DNA of 64,000 bases from Methanolacinia paynteri (GCF_000784355.1 NZ_KN360928.1:129820-193819); one strand, 5' to 3'. Numbered from the stretch's first letter, positions 1-8,782 are shown. Notes: generated by a model from the letters alone, not told the origin. A program made the numbers and translations.

Positions 1-350
1 TCGCCGGTATTTGCAATGAAAACTTCCAAATCACGGACAAATGCGGCAACGAGCGTTGTACCCATTCCGGCCCTGTCTCCTACGGCCAGAGTGCTGACAT
101 TTTCATCGGCCATCGCAAATGAATTTCTCAATAACTTTTCAATTTCAGCGGCACTCATGCCCGCCCTGTAATTTTTTGAGAACTCTGAACGCAGGGTATC
201 TATGGCTATGCGTGATGCCACATCACCGGCAGCATGACCTCCTATCCCGTCGGCAACCGCCATAAGAAGGCCGTCCTTAATTTGTGAAGCTAAACAGGAG
301 TCCTCATTGTGCCGCCTTTTTCCTGCAATCGAAACACAGCTGTATTCCAT
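1..350 (-). CDS. PP2C-family protein phosphatase, C-terminus cut by window edge
   Basis: The reverse-strand frame starts with ATG at 350 and stays open to position 1, giving about 116 residues of a Ser/Thr phosphatase of the PPM/PP2C family. The RRHNEDS segment (residues 12-18) matches the family's N-terminal metal-binding motif. ADGIGGHAAGD (about 34-44) is the hallmark DG(M/I)GGH motif whose aspartate binds the active-site Mn/Mg ions. GMGTT (about 96-100) is the next conserved motif. The catalytic C-terminal half lies outside the window. In the family these enzymes remove phosphate from Ser/Thr in the cytoplasm. The substrate and partner kinase are not visible here. Identification of the family is secure. 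Confidence 0.9.
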   Translation of the reverse strand, partial: MEYSCVSIAGKRRHNEDSCLASQIKDGLLMAVADGIGGHAAGDVASRIAIDTLRSEFSKNYRAGMSAAEIEKLLRNSFAMADENVSTLAVGDRAGMGTTLVAAFVRDLEVFIANTG

Positions 351-531
351 ATAATATATCCGGTACCTGAAATGCTGGACTGAATCTGAATTTCCTGTAA
401 AGACACGAAAACAATTACCTGTCCGCTTGAAGAGAGTTTATCCTGTTTATTTATTAATATTGACAGTGAGGAAGGTTAATAGATCTAACAATCCGGTTCA
501 ATAAAAAACAGTTTTAGATATATAATACGAA

Positions 532-888
532 TTATAATAATGCCATCCAGACCATATACGACCCTATGACCATTATGACTATAACCAAGATCAGGAGCTT
601 ATAGCAGCACTTATCACACAGGCATAAGAATCCCTTCTCTCCTTTGGATGCACCGCAGAGCCTGCATTTTTTATCTGAACCGGCAGTTATTCCGTGCTCC
701 TTTTCGTACATTTTCTTTATTTTCGAATCAAGATTGGGGCTGTTGTGGATCCTGTGCCATTCATCAGCGCTCATTCCAAGGAAAAAATCGCAATCCTTAC
801 ATTTAAGCCAGACTTCATACTCATCGGGATGTTCAATGTAAACTGATTTGTTTTTACATTTAGGGCATTCAATCTCTTTTTCACTCAT
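532..888 (-). CDS. small double zinc-ribbon protein with C-terminal membrane anchor
   Basis: A 118-residue protein with two probable zinc-binding modules and one hydrophobic helix. The first ribbon is CPKC (8-11) paired with CKDC (30-33). The second is built from CRLC (about 75-78) and a CLCDKCC stretch (about 89-95). The last 20 residues are strongly hydrophobic and should anchor the protein with its zinc ribbons in the cytoplasm. No catalytic motif is visible. Such proteins are often nucleic-acid or protein-binding adaptors, but nothing here fixes a role. It stands alone between the phosphatase gene and an oppositely transcribed lipoprotein gene. The 181 bp upstream of the phosphatase start (351-531) is AT-rich and shows no other gene. 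Confidence 0.75.
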   Translation of the reverse strand: MSEKEIECPKCKNKSVYIEHPDEYEVWLKCKDCDFFLGMSADEWHRIHNSPNLDSKIKKMYEKEHGITAGSDKKCRLCGASKGEKGFLCLCDKCCYKLLILVIVIMVIGSYMVWMALL

Positions 889-1037
889 AAGAAACTCCTA
901 AAAATTAATCGAAGTTTATGCATAATAAGAGTTCCATGTGATTTCGGAACCTAAGTCCGGCGAGGCAATTATTCAGGAACCACTCTCTACCCGGTTCATC
1001 ATGAACATTTTTCAGCTGAAAGGACAAAATTTGTGCA

Positions 1038-1625
1038 ATGAAATTCAGGGCAATTCATATCGCTTCAATACTGATACTCACAGCATTCATTTTTACTGCT
1101 GCATGTACCGGTTCGTCAGGGCAGGACAATAGTGAAATTTCCAGGTATATTGAAGACCTGTATTCAGATGACAAGGATACGGTGACATCGGCTGTAAAAG
1201 AACTTGCAGCCAGCGGTGAGGCAGCGGTAAATCCCCTGATCAATGTATTCTCTTCAGGGAATCGGCAGGCTTCGGGTTACGCAGCCGTAGCTCTTGTATA
1301 TATCGGAGAACCTGCGATCGAACCTCTCACCAAAAAGCTTGATTCAGATAACGAAGACGAGAGTGATTGGGCCTCAAATACACTGGCACTGATGGGCAGT
1401 AAAGCTGTTCCGGATCTTATAGAGATAGTAAATACCGGAAGCGACACAGAAAAAGAGCAGGCTGCAATAACGCTCATTAAGATCGGGGATAACGCGCTTC
1501 CTCTGCTAAATCTGGAACTCAATACCAATGCGGAGGCGGATCAGGCAGAGATCATCTCGATTATCCGGTCAATAGAAGCAACACAAAACCTGCAGGAAAA
1601 GTTAAACTATACGGGAACTGGATAA
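1038..1625 (+). CDS. HEAT-repeat lipoprotein
   Basis: A 195-residue exported protein. The N-terminus is a signal peptide of about 22 residues ending in a lipobox-like FTAAC, so Cys23 is a likely lipid attachment site. The mature part consists of four or five HEAT-like helical repeats recognisable by recurring segments such as GEAAVNPLINVF, GEPAIEPLTKKL, GSKAVPDLIEIV and GDNALPLLNLEL, spaced about 32 residues apart. HEAT repeats form a curved solenoid for protein binding, so the protein probably acts on the outer face of the membrane as a scaffold. It converges on tfrB with a 13-base gap and seems to be a single-gene unit. The specific partner cannot be inferred. Confidence 0.8.
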   Translation: MKFRAIHIASILILTAFIFTAACTGSSGQDNSEISRYIEDLYSDDKDTVTSAVKELAASGEAAVNPLINVFSSGNRQASGYAAVALVYIGEPAIEPLTKKLDSDNEDESDWASNTLALMGSKAVPDLIEIVNTGSDTEKEQAAITLIKIGDNALPLLNLELNTNAEADQAEIISIIRSIEATQNLQEKLNYTGTG

Positions 1626-1638
1626 AAATTCAGGCAAA

Positions 1639-3111
1639 TTAATTTGCCTTCTTTTCATCTTTTTTCCTGTAACCCTCAAGAATAAGTGAATTGATATTTT
1701 TAACGGGTTTATCAGTCGATTCCTGGATATGGAATTCACAGAACGGACAGGATGTTACAACAATGTCGCAGCCGGTCTTCCCGATCTCCTCTCCCCTTTT
1801 CATCCCGAGCGCTTTCGCCTCATCAGGAAGCCCGGATCTCACACCACCCCCCGCACCGCAGCAGATAGACGGCATCTCGACAAATTCTCTCGCGAACATC
1901 CCGATGAGTTCTCTCGGCTCGTCATGTACGCCCTGACCGCGGAGAAGGTGGCAGGGATCATGATATGTTACCCTTACATCAAGTTTTTCCGGGGGCTCGA
2001 TCCCGTATTTGACAAGCAGCTGGTTGATATCAATCACTTCAAACGGTGTGTCATAGTCATTTTTAAGTGTCGATCCACATCCCGCACACATTGTAAGAAC
2101 GGTATCAATGCCCCTTTTGGCAAAGCATACGATATTCGTCTTTTTCAGGTTTTCAAGGATCTGCGTCTGACCGGTCCTGATAAGAGGCGATCCGCAGCAG
2201 ACCTGATCTTTCGGGACAATGACCCTAATGCCGTTTCTTTTAAGAACCTCAATAGTATCGAGACAGGTCTGAACAACTCTCATATTGTACATGCAGCCTA
2301 CAAAGAAGCCTACCTCGCAGCGAACCTCACCATAAGGCTCGATTACCTCAGGAACCATCTCAAGGAAGGTTTCACCTGCCTTCTCGACACTTCTTCCTGT
2401 GGTCCTGACCAATTCTGCAACTGCCTTGTGCCGGTCAAGTGTTAAGCCCTGCCTGTTGGCAAGTTCCCTGAGTTTCTCTATCGCTCTTCCGGGAATAGCT
2501 ATCTTCTTAGGGCAGGCAAGGTAGCAGGCCTGGCAGGAAGTGCATGTGAAAAGCCCTTCATCGACAGCCAGCGGAACCCGGTTCCCTGAACTCCGCGGAT
2601 CAAGTGCAAGCCTCATCTCCTGCCTCATCAGGGTCGGCCCTGCAAAATCCACAACCCTCATCGCGGGACATACCGATACACAGCACAGGCACTCGATGCA
2701 GTCTCTTATCGGTCTTATCCTGTCGATCTCTTCCTTTTCCGGAAGTTCACCGCATCCGCAGGGGACAAGGCCGGGCATCTTTGAAAGCTCGGAGACCAGA
2801 TCGACAGCAAGATCCTTTATGACCGGAAGATCAAGAGGTTCCAGAATCATCCTGTCTTCTGCGATAGTCATGCATGCAAGCTTCGGTTCGCCGTTTATCT
2901 TTATTGCACAGCTCCCGCACTGGCCTGCACCGCAGCAGTACCTGAAAGAGAGAGACGGGTCCAGGTTGTCCCTTACAGCGATCAGTACATCGAGCACCCT
3001 AGCTCCCTCGTTGACCTCAACATTATAATCCTTGTAAGAGGGAGTGATTCCTGAAGAAGGGTCCTGCCTCAGGATCTTTACTTTCAGGCTGACTTTCTTA
3101 ACCGAAGCCAT
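1639..3111 (-). CDS. tfrB: CoM/CoB-dependent fumarate reductase, iron-sulfur/HdrB-like subunit
   Basis: Subunit B (490 residues) of thiol:fumarate reductase, which couples fumarate reduction to oxidation of HS-CoM and HS-CoB to the heterodisulfide in the methanogen cytoplasm. The order of domains is diagnostic. An N-terminal ferredoxin-like domain has the cysteines of a [2Fe-2S] cluster (YCCGAGQCGSC, residues 58-68, and C80). Two [4Fe-4S]-type motifs follow (CIECLCCVSVCP, 138-149; CTSCQACYLACP, 190-201). Two HdrB-like CCG domains complete it (CCG at 305-307 with CAGC 342-345; CCGAGGG at 417-423 with CPFC 455-458). The CCG domains are the site of heterodisulfide chemistry. A plain succinate dehydrogenase B subunit would lack them. 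The gene begins directly after the tfrA stop codon, so the two are co-transcribed. Confidence 0.93.
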   Translation of the reverse strand: MASVKKVSLKVKILRQDPSSGITPSYKDYNVEVNEGARVLDVLIAVRDNLDPSLSFRYCCGAGQCGSCAIKINGEPKLACMTIAEDRMILEPLDLPVIKDLAVDLVSELSKMPGLVPCGCGELPEKEEIDRIRPIRDCIECLCCVSVCPAMRVVDFAGPTLMRQEMRLALDPRSSGNRVPLAVDEGLFTCTSCQACYLACPKKIAIPGRAIEKLRELANRQGLTLDRHKAVAELVRTTGRSVEKAGETFLEMVPEVIEPYGEVRCEVGFFVGCMYNMRVVQTCLDTIEVLKRNGIRVIVPKDQVCCGSPLIRTGQTQILENLKKTNIVCFAKRGIDTVLTMCAGCGSTLKNDYDTPFEVIDINQLLVKYGIEPPEKLDVRVTYHDPCHLLRGQGVHDEPRELIGMFAREFVEMPSICCGAGGGVRSGLPDEAKALGMKRGEEIGKTGCDIVVTSCPFCEFHIQESTDKPVKNINSLILEGYRKKDEKKAN

Positions 3112-4746
3112 CTACTGCTCCTCCTTCCGTTCAATTCCCGATTTTTCAAGTGACTGGAACGTGTGGCTGTACGGTGATTTTTCCGGATTTTTACAAGGTC
3201 CTAGATCTGTCCTCATGTTGGCACCCCGTGATTCGGGCCTGATCAGTGAGCCTTTCACGACGAGAACGGCTGTAGTGAGCATATCTGCAACTGTACAGCA
3301 GTCAATAAGATTTTCACGCGATTCAGCCTTAGGTTTCTCTACGGAGAGTTTTTCAAGCTCTGAAAGAGCTGTTTTCAGGCCTTCTTCAGTCCTGAATATT
3401 CCGGCTTTCTCCCACATCAATGCCTTCATTCTCCTGCGGATTTGGGCAGGGTTCTTATCTCCTTTAAGGTATCCCTCCAGGCGGGTCCGGATTGCATCGA
3501 TCTGAATCGGATCGATCTTTCTGCTGGTCAAAGAACTCTTTCCCGCAGATTCTCCGGCACGCTTACCGAATACCTGGGTATCTGCAAGCGAATTCCCGCC
3601 GAGACGATTTGCACCGTGGACTCCGCCGGTCACTTCGCCGCATGCAAAGAGCCCGGGGACATTAGTCACCCCATGAGGATCTATCCTGATGCCTCCCATG
3701 AAATGATGGGCGGTGGGTGCGACCTCCATCGGCTCTTTCCTTATGTCGACACCGAAGTTGAGGAACTGCTCAAGCATGAGCGGGAGCTTTACTTCAATAT
3801 ATTTATCGTTAAGGTGCGAAACATCGAGATACACGCCTCCTTTTTCAGTTCCCCTGCCTTCGAGGATCTCGGTTGCAATTGAGCGTGCGACGACATCTCT
3901 TGTCGAGAGCTCCATCCTTTCGGGATCATAATTCTTCATGAACCTCTCGTCTTTGGTATTCTTCAAAACACCGCCTTCACCGCGGACAGCCTCAGTAATA
4001 AGCCTCCCGCGGGCGTCATACGGCTGAACTGCACCTGTCGGGTGGAACTGCACCATCTCCATGTCTATAAGCTCCGCTCCTGCCCTGAATGCAAGTGCAA
4101 AACCCTGGCCGTTGCCCGTTGCACAGTTTGTATTCACCTCGTAAATCTGCCCGGCCCCGCCGGTTGCGAGCACGACGGCATCGGCTTTTATGACGACCAG
4201 ATTTCCATTTCTGTCAAGCCCGGCCGCACCGCAGACTCTTCCTTCGGATTTTAAAAGTTCTATTGCAGAGATCTCGTGAAGTATTTTGATATTTTCTGTT
4301 CTCAGGTGCTCGACGAGAGTCATCATCATCTCGTGACCGGTCCTGTCTCCTGCATAGCATGTCCTGTTGAACCTCTGGCCGCCGAACGGGCGCTGGGCAA
4401 GCTGTCTTTCGGGCGTAAGGTCAAAGACTGCACCCCAGTCAATAAGATCCTTCATCCTCTCAGGCGCTTCAGCCACAAGTGTCTTTACAAGTTCAGGATC
4501 GTTCAGGTATGCACCGCCCTTCATCGTATCCTCTTCGTGAAGGGTACAGCAGTCCGCAGGATTCAGCACCGCATTGAAACCGCCCTCGGCCATAGGGGTG
4601 CAGCCGCCCTTTCCGGCAACAGAGCGGCTCATCATTACCACGTCACCGTAAAGTGCAGCTTCAATTGCCGCTCTTGTTCCGGCACCACCGCTTCCGATGA
4701 CCAGAACATGGCAATCTATGATATTTTCCGTATTCTCTGCAACCAT
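3112..4746 (-). CDS. tfrA: CoM/CoB-dependent fumarate reductase, flavoprotein subunit
   Basis: A 544-residue flavoprotein of the fumarate reductase/succinate dehydrogenase A family. The N-terminal dinucleotide-binding motif GSGGAGTRAAIEAA (about 18-31) binds FAD. The HPTGAV segment (about 237-242), the THH-like TAHHFMGGI (about 347-355) and NRLGGNSLADTQVFG (about 381-395) are the conserved dicarboxylate-binding and active-site regions. It forms the catalytic fumarate-reducing half of the soluble TfrAB complex. Succinate made here feeds 2-oxoglutarate synthesis in methanogens that lack a full oxidative TCA cycle, and the heterodisulfide product is recycled by Hdr. No membrane anchor subunits lie nearby, as expected for TfrAB. 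There is no clear Shine-Dalgarno before the ATG, so a very short or absent leader is possible. Confidence 0.93.
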   Translation of the reverse strand: MVAENTENIIDCHVLVIGSGGAGTRAAIEAALYGDVVMMSRSVAGKGGCTPMAEGGFNAVLNPADCCTLHEEDTMKGGAYLNDPELVKTLVAEAPERMKDLIDWGAVFDLTPERQLAQRPFGGQRFNRTCYAGDRTGHEMMMTLVEHLRTENIKILHEISAIELLKSEGRVCGAAGLDRNGNLVVIKADAVVLATGGAGQIYEVNTNCATGNGQGFALAFRAGAELIDMEMVQFHPTGAVQPYDARGRLITEAVRGEGGVLKNTKDERFMKNYDPERMELSTRDVVARSIATEILEGRGTEKGGVYLDVSHLNDKYIEVKLPLMLEQFLNFGVDIRKEPMEVAPTAHHFMGGIRIDPHGVTNVPGLFACGEVTGGVHGANRLGGNSLADTQVFGKRAGESAGKSSLTSRKIDPIQIDAIRTRLEGYLKGDKNPAQIRRRMKALMWEKAGIFRTEEGLKTALSELEKLSVEKPKAESRENLIDCCTVADMLTTAVLVVKGSLIRPESRGANMRTDLGPCKNPEKSPYSHTFQSLEKSGIERKEEQ

Positions 4747-4762
4747 TAGGATTAAAGGTTAG

Positions 4763-4773
4763 TTATTTATAAG
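4763..4773 (-). promoter_or_regulatory. candidate TATA box for tfrAB
   Basis: The reverse strand reads CTTATAAATAA, centred about 22 bases before the tfrA ATG, a good archaeal TATA-like sequence. Its position would give a nearly leaderless transcript. A second TATA-like stretch lies near 4800. The call rests on sequence resemblance only. Confidence 0.4.
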
Positions 4774-4866
4774 ACATAAAGAAATGGCAGACTGCAAAAT
4801 TTATAAACAGCACCCTAAACCCGGATAATCCCCACGCTTATTTTAATACCATAGCAACTCCATACA

Positions 4867-4874
4867 CTATAAAA
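4867..4874 (+). promoter_or_regulatory. candidate TATA box for aspartate kinase-purM
   Basis: CTATAAAA is centred 27 bases before the TTG at 4897 and 39 before the ATG at 4909. With the usual archaeal TATA-to-start distance, transcription would begin at or just before 4897. That makes the mRNA leaderless if TTG is used, or gives a 12-base leader if ATG is used. Confidence 0.45.
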
Positions 4875-4896
4875 CCAATAAAAAGAGTGAGCTAAA

Positions 4897-6297
4897 TTGA
4901 GGCTTTTAATGAAATTTGGCGGCACATCGGTCGGCGATGAGAACTGCATCGGGCGCGTTGTGTCGATCATCAGCCATTACCGGAGTTCAGGGTGCGAACT
5001 TGCGGTTGTAGTATCGGCGATGTCCGGGGTTACGGATCAGCTTATTGCAATAGCGGAGGAGGTCGAAAAATCAACTGACAAGCCTCCGATTGAGGCTACC
5101 ATACAGTCCCTGAGAACCAGGCACACAAAGGTGCTTAAAGGTGTTGCACCCGACGAATATGAGGCGGTCTCATCTGATATTGAAAACCGTCTCGACAACC
5201 TGAAAAACATCCTCACCGCCGTCCACAATTTAAGAGAGCTCACTCCAAGATCCAAAGACTACATCATTTCTTTCGGCGAAAGGCTCTCGGCATTGATCGT
5301 GAGCGCAGCACTGAGGCAGAACGGGATCGATTCGATGCCACTCAACGGATGTGAGGCAGGGATCATCACAAACGAGCGTCACGGATGCGCAAATGTACTG
5401 CCTGAGAGCGATGCAAGGATCAAAAGCAGGGTCGGAGCACTTTTGCAGGATATGGTCCCGGTTGTCATGGGATATATGGGATGCACGAAGGACGGAATCG
5501 TCACAACACTCGGGAGGAGCGGTTCGGATTATTCGGCGGCTGTCGTCGGTTCGGGGATAGATGCCGATGAGATCTGGATCTGGACTGATGTAGACGGCGT
5601 AATGACTGCAAACCCCCGCATAATTCCCGATGCCCGTGTAATATCCGACATCTCATACCATGAGGCGATGGAGCTTTCATACTTCGGGGCGGAAGTGCTC
5701 CACCCGAGATCTATCGAACCCGCGATGCAGAAAGGAATCCCTGTCAGGGTCAAAAACACCTTCAACCCCTCTGCCGGAGGAAGCTGCGTCCTTGCATACG
5801 AGAAGAAGGATGACCGGGTAGTAAAGGGGATAACATATATCGAGAAGGTCTCCATCATAAACATCACAGGTGCTATGATGGTCGGAAGGCCGGGGGTCGC
5901 AAAAGCGATATTCACCGAACTTGCAGACAGAAACGTCAATGTTATGATGATCTCACAGGGATCATCAGAGGCGAACATCTCCCTGATAGTGGATGATGAG
6001 CATCTCGATTCTGCAATCGCGGCACTTTCAAAGGTCCAGCAGGGAGGATACGTCCGTGAGGTTACATATGACAGGGATGTAGTCGCAGTGGCCGTTGTCG
6101 GGACCGGAATGGCAGGAACACCTGGGATCTCCGGCAGGATATTCACAGCGCTTGGAAAAGCGGGAGTCAACCTCATGATGATATCGCAGGGATCTTCAGA
6201 GGTGAACATATCCTTCGTAATAGCAGCCGAGGACGGAAAGAAGGCGGTGGCTGTTCTTCACGATGAATTCGAACTTTCTAAAGAGGAGAGCATATGA
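4897..6297 (+). CDS. aspartate kinase
   Basis: Phosphorylates aspartate, the first step to lysine, threonine, methionine and related products. The family signature KFGGTSV is at residues 6-12 of the 466-residue reading. GRSGSDYSAA (about 207-216) and WTDVDGVMTANPR (about 228-240) are the nucleotide- and aspartate-binding motifs. Two C-terminal ACT domains (about 315-385 and 395-460) each carry a VNVMMISQGSSE-type motif, the regulatory site that binds amino acids in feedback-controlled enzymes. The start is uncertain. TTG at 4897 follows AGAGTGAG by a few bases, while ATG at 4909 gives the more typical MKFGGTSV N-terminus. The gene overlaps purM by four bases (ATGA), so the two are translationally coupled although their pathways differ. 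Confidence 0.93.
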   Translation: MRLLMKFGGTSVGDENCIGRVVSIISHYRSSGCELAVVVSAMSGVTDQLIAIAEEVEKSTDKPPIEATIQSLRTRHTKVLKGVAPDEYEAVSSDIENRLDNLKNILTAVHNLRELTPRSKDYIISFGERLSALIVSAALRQNGIDSMPLNGCEAGIITNERHGCANVLPESDARIKSRVGALLQDMVPVVMGYMGCTKDGIVTTLGRSGSDYSAAVVGSGIDADEIWIWTDVDGVMTANPRIIPDARVISDISYHEAMELSYFGAEVLHPRSIEPAMQKGIPVRVKNTFNPSAGGSCVLAYEKKDDRVVKGITYIEKVSIINITGAMMVGRPGVAKAIFTELADRNVNVMMISQGSSEANISLIVDDEHLDSAIAALSKVQQGGYVREVTYDRDVVAVAVVGTGMAGTPGISGRIFTALGKAGVNLMMISQGSSEVNISFVIAAEDGKKAVAVLHDEFELSKEESI

Positions 6298-7304
6298 AAA
6301 AGAACGTCGCGGGCGGGTACACATACAGCGAGGCAGGTGTGGACATCAGCCTTGAAGAACTGGGCGTCAAAACCCTTGTCTCACAACTCACGTACAGAAG
6401 AACCGGCGGATATCAAATGTGCAGCGATGTAGGCCATTTCGCCGGACTCGTCGATTTTGGAGATTACGTGCTTGCACTTGCCGTAGACGGCGTCGGGACG
6501 AAGATGCTTGTTGCCGACAGGCTGAAAAACTGGTCGACTCTTGGAATTGACTGCATCGCGATGAATGTAAACGACCTTTACGTGATGAACATAGAGCCGG
6601 TTGCATTCGTCGATTATATCGCAACCGACAAAGTCGAGCCTGATAAGATGAGGCAGATCGGTGTCGGGCTAAACGAGGGTGCAAGGCTTGCAAATATGAA
6701 CCTCATCGGCGGCGAAACTGCGACACTAAAAGGGCTTGTAAACGGCCTTGATCTTGCAGGAACCTGCCTGGGTGTAGGGAAAAAGGATGAGATCATCACC
6801 GGTGCGGCAATAAAGGAAGGAGATGTCATTATCGGGATTCCTTCAACCGGTATTCATTCCAACGGCCTGACACTTGCAAGGAAGGTCGTCGATTCTTACG
6901 CGGATTACAGCGAGAAGATGCCGTGGGGAAAGACACTTGGCGAGGAGCTTCTTACACCTACAAGAATCTACAGCGAAGTCCTCGAAGTAACCCGTAATTG
7001 CGAGATCCACGGGATGTGTCATATTACAGGCGGAGGCTTAAACAACCTCAGAAGACTCGGACCCTACGGGTTCGACATCTCCAGTCCCCTTGTACCCTCA
7101 CCGATATTCAAATGGATCGAGGAGATCGGAAATATCGATAAACACGAGATGTACAGGACATTCAATATGGGAATGGGCTACGTCTTCATCGCACCGAAAG
7201 AAGAAGCCGGAAAGATCACGGAGATTGTTCCCGATTCAAAGATTGTCGGCGAAATCACCGGCGAAGAAGGCGTCCGCCTCGAAGGCGAAGTCTTCGAGAA
7301 ATAA
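6294..7304 (+). CDS. purM: phosphoribosylformylglycinamidine cyclo-ligase (AIR synthetase)
   Basis: PurM closes the imidazole ring in purine synthesis, converting FGAM plus ATP to aminoimidazole ribonucleotide. The 336-residue protein shows the family motifs DGVGTKMLVA (about 64-73), the LIGGETA stretch (about 138-144) of the ATP site, STGIHSNGLTLAR (about 182-194) and CHITGGGLNN (about 241-250). Length matches the family. It is expressed with the upstream aspartate kinase through an ATGA overlap, an arrangement with no direct pathway logic. A run of seven T residues directly follows the stop codon and may end transcription. Confidence 0.95.
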   Translation: MKKNVAGGYTYSEAGVDISLEELGVKTLVSQLTYRRTGGYQMCSDVGHFAGLVDFGDYVLALAVDGVGTKMLVADRLKNWSTLGIDCIAMNVNDLYVMNIEPVAFVDYIATDKVEPDKMRQIGVGLNEGARLANMNLIGGETATLKGLVNGLDLAGTCLGVGKKDEIITGAAIKEGDVIIGIPSTGIHSNGLTLARKVVDSYADYSEKMPWGKTLGEELLTPTRIYSEVLEVTRNCEIHGMCHITGGGLNNLRRLGPYGFDISSPLVPSPIFKWIEEIGNIDKHEMYRTFNMGMGYVFIAPKEEAGKITEIVPDSKIVGEITGEEGVRLEGEVFEK

Positions 7305-7316
7305 TTTTTTTAATTA
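7304..7316 (+). terminator. candidate oligo-T terminator after purM
   Basis: The purM stop codon is followed at once by a run of T residues and AATTAAG. Oligo-T tracts on the coding strand terminate archaeal transcription. No hairpin precedes it closely. Confidence 0.4.
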
Positions 7317-7792
7317 AGTTTCGGTGATTCCGGTCATTTCTATGGGATATAATCCTACAGAGATTTATAAAAGGGCATAAGCCCCTATCGAACCCCATCA
7401 CAGGTTTGCTTCGCAAACATGTGCAATTATGATACCCCGGCCTCACGGCCGGAAAATGTCATATTCCACGTTACAAGGCGAAAATTTGATGAGCAGGTCC
7501 CTTCATTCTGCTAAGACCAGTATATTTCCTATCGAAATTTTAAAATATATTCTCAACTTGTAATCCCCCGGCCGAGGCTTACCCGGAAGGGTAGCGTCCA
7601 GGCCGGCTATCGCCATAGCGCAAAGCCCTGAGGTCAGGGCGTGTTCACGTAGTGAACTTGCGCAGGGGTTGCCTACCGAAGGGCTGTCGGCCCAATCGAT
7701 TCCTACAGTGACCTTTGATCACCTGTAAAAAAATGAGTCAGGGAAGATGAATGCCTCCCCTCTATTCAAATTCCAGATAAACATTCAAAAAC
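7305..7792. other. non-coding, hairpin-rich stretch between purM and the Vms1-like gene
   Basis: About 490 bases between convergent genes hold no convincing gene. The region carries a series of short perfect inverted repeats with tiny loops: GTTTGC-TTC-GCAAAC (7404-7418), CCGGCC-TCAC-GGCCGG (7437-7452), TACCC-GGAA-GGGTA (7580-7593), CCCTGA-GG-TCAGGG (7626-7639) and GTTCAC-GTA-GTGAAC (7643-7657). Part of it is repeated, inverted, at 33950-34016. This density of stems suggests a structured RNA, a miniature palindromic repeat or its remnants. Confidence 0.7.
7617..7674 (+). repeat. dispersed palindromic element, copy A
   Basis: From AGCGCAAAGCCCTGAGGTC onward this stretch matches, with some gaps, the reverse strand of 33950-34016. 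Shared parts are AGCGCAA(A)GCCCTGAGGTCA followed by GGG, a GTG(T/C)TC segment, a GCGCA(A/G)G block and a final TTGCCT. Both copies contain the perfect palindrome CCCTGAGGTCAGGG and both have a (C)CCGG...CCGG(G) hairpin nearby. Found by eye, so other diverged copies outside this window are likely but unseen. Confidence 0.7.
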
Positions 7793-8755
7793 CTAAAACC
7801 TAAACCAGACGGAAGACCAGATCTCTTTTCGAAGAGCCTCACCACAGTGCCTGTCCGGTTTGATATCGGTAGTTCGTATGATCCTTTCAAGAGGGCAGTC
7901 TGCAGCAATCGCCTCTGCAAGCCGGACATCGCCCATAAGGACAAGGCAATCTGCAATATCCGCATGGGATTCCATCATAGAATCAAACGCAGCTGCGGCC
8001 TTTTCCGCATGATGTCGGATATCCTCCTCCCTGAGCCTCTCGAATCTCTTCTGCGACCACCCGCCCTTCGAATGCTTCTCCTTGACACCCGTTTTTACAA
8101 GTTCGCCTGAGAGAATATTCTTTGCATCGGCAATTCCTATGAAAGACTCTCCCGCATGTGCCAGTACAAAGGCTGCCGCCCGCTCGGAATTCAGGATGGC
8201 TGACAATTCGGCGGTTTCATAGGAATTACCGGATACTGAAAAAGACGATTCAACAGGGAATGGGGGGATAACCGCAAAAACAGGCAATAATTCAGATCCG
8301 CCGCCATGAAAGAGAGCAAATCCCGTATCCCTCTGGTCATCACGAATAACATCAACAATTTCCTGCACCGGCACTTTCGAAAGGACCTCATCATCCCCGG
8401 GAGTACCGTAAACAGACAGAAGATCTCCCTTTTCCGATCGCAGTGAGGACAGAAGGCCTATAAACTCAAGTGATTCCCTCTGTGAGAGCTTAAAACTTTT
8501 AAAAGACGGACCACAGGAGTCATTATTATCGCTCCTGCAGACCTCGAGTTCATGCTCGAGAACACCAATCTTTGTCAGTGCCTTTTTCAGCGACTCTTCG
8601 AGCTCCTGCCTCCTTGCAGGGTCCTCAGACGCCTTTGTTTCCCTCTTTGAAAGCCTTTTGCGGAGACTTTTATTATCCTTCTCGAGATCTCTTATTGTAT
8701 TCAGAAGGCGCTCTTTCTCCTCTTCTGCGCCGCGATTCAAAAATTTATCAAGCAT
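7793..8755 (-). CDS. Vms1/ANKZF1-like (eRF1-fold) peptidyl-tRNA release factor family protein
   Basis: A 320-residue protein. Residues about 10-75 are charged and coiled-coil-like, followed by an eRF1/Vms1-type domain. The key motif is KGGWSQKRFERLREE (about residues 230-244). It matches the GGxSQ.R..R loop of the Vms1/ANKZF1 family, which replaces the GGQ of release factors and cleaves peptidyl-tRNA on stalled 60S/50S subunits in eukaryotic ribosome quality control. That function is inferred by family resemblance. The start is placed at ATG 8755. An in-frame TTG lies two codons upstream. The gene is the last in a run with zpr1 and sepF, 27 bases after zpr1. Confidence 0.75.
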   Translation of the reverse strand: MLDKFLNRGAEEEKERLLNTIRDLEKDNKSLRKRLSKRETKASEDPARRQELEESLKKALTKIGVLEHELEVCRSDNNDSCGPSFKSFKLSQRESLEFIGLLSSLRSEKGDLLSVYGTPGDDEVLSKVPVQEIVDVIRDDQRDTGFALFHGGGSELLPVFAVIPPFPVESSFSVSGNSYETAELSAILNSERAAAFVLAHAGESFIGIADAKNILSGELVKTGVKEKHSKGGWSQKRFERLREEDIRHHAEKAAAAFDSMMESHADIADCLVLMGDVRLAEAIAADCPLERIIRTTDIKPDRHCGEALRKEIWSSVWFRF

Positions 8756-8782
8756 GATCAAAACCGGCCGAAAAAGATGCGA

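Noticed and set aside
5529-6209. 226-codon open frame on the minus strand
   Set aside because: Antisense to aspartate kinase ACT domains. The internal repeat in it only mirrors the duplicated ACT domains.
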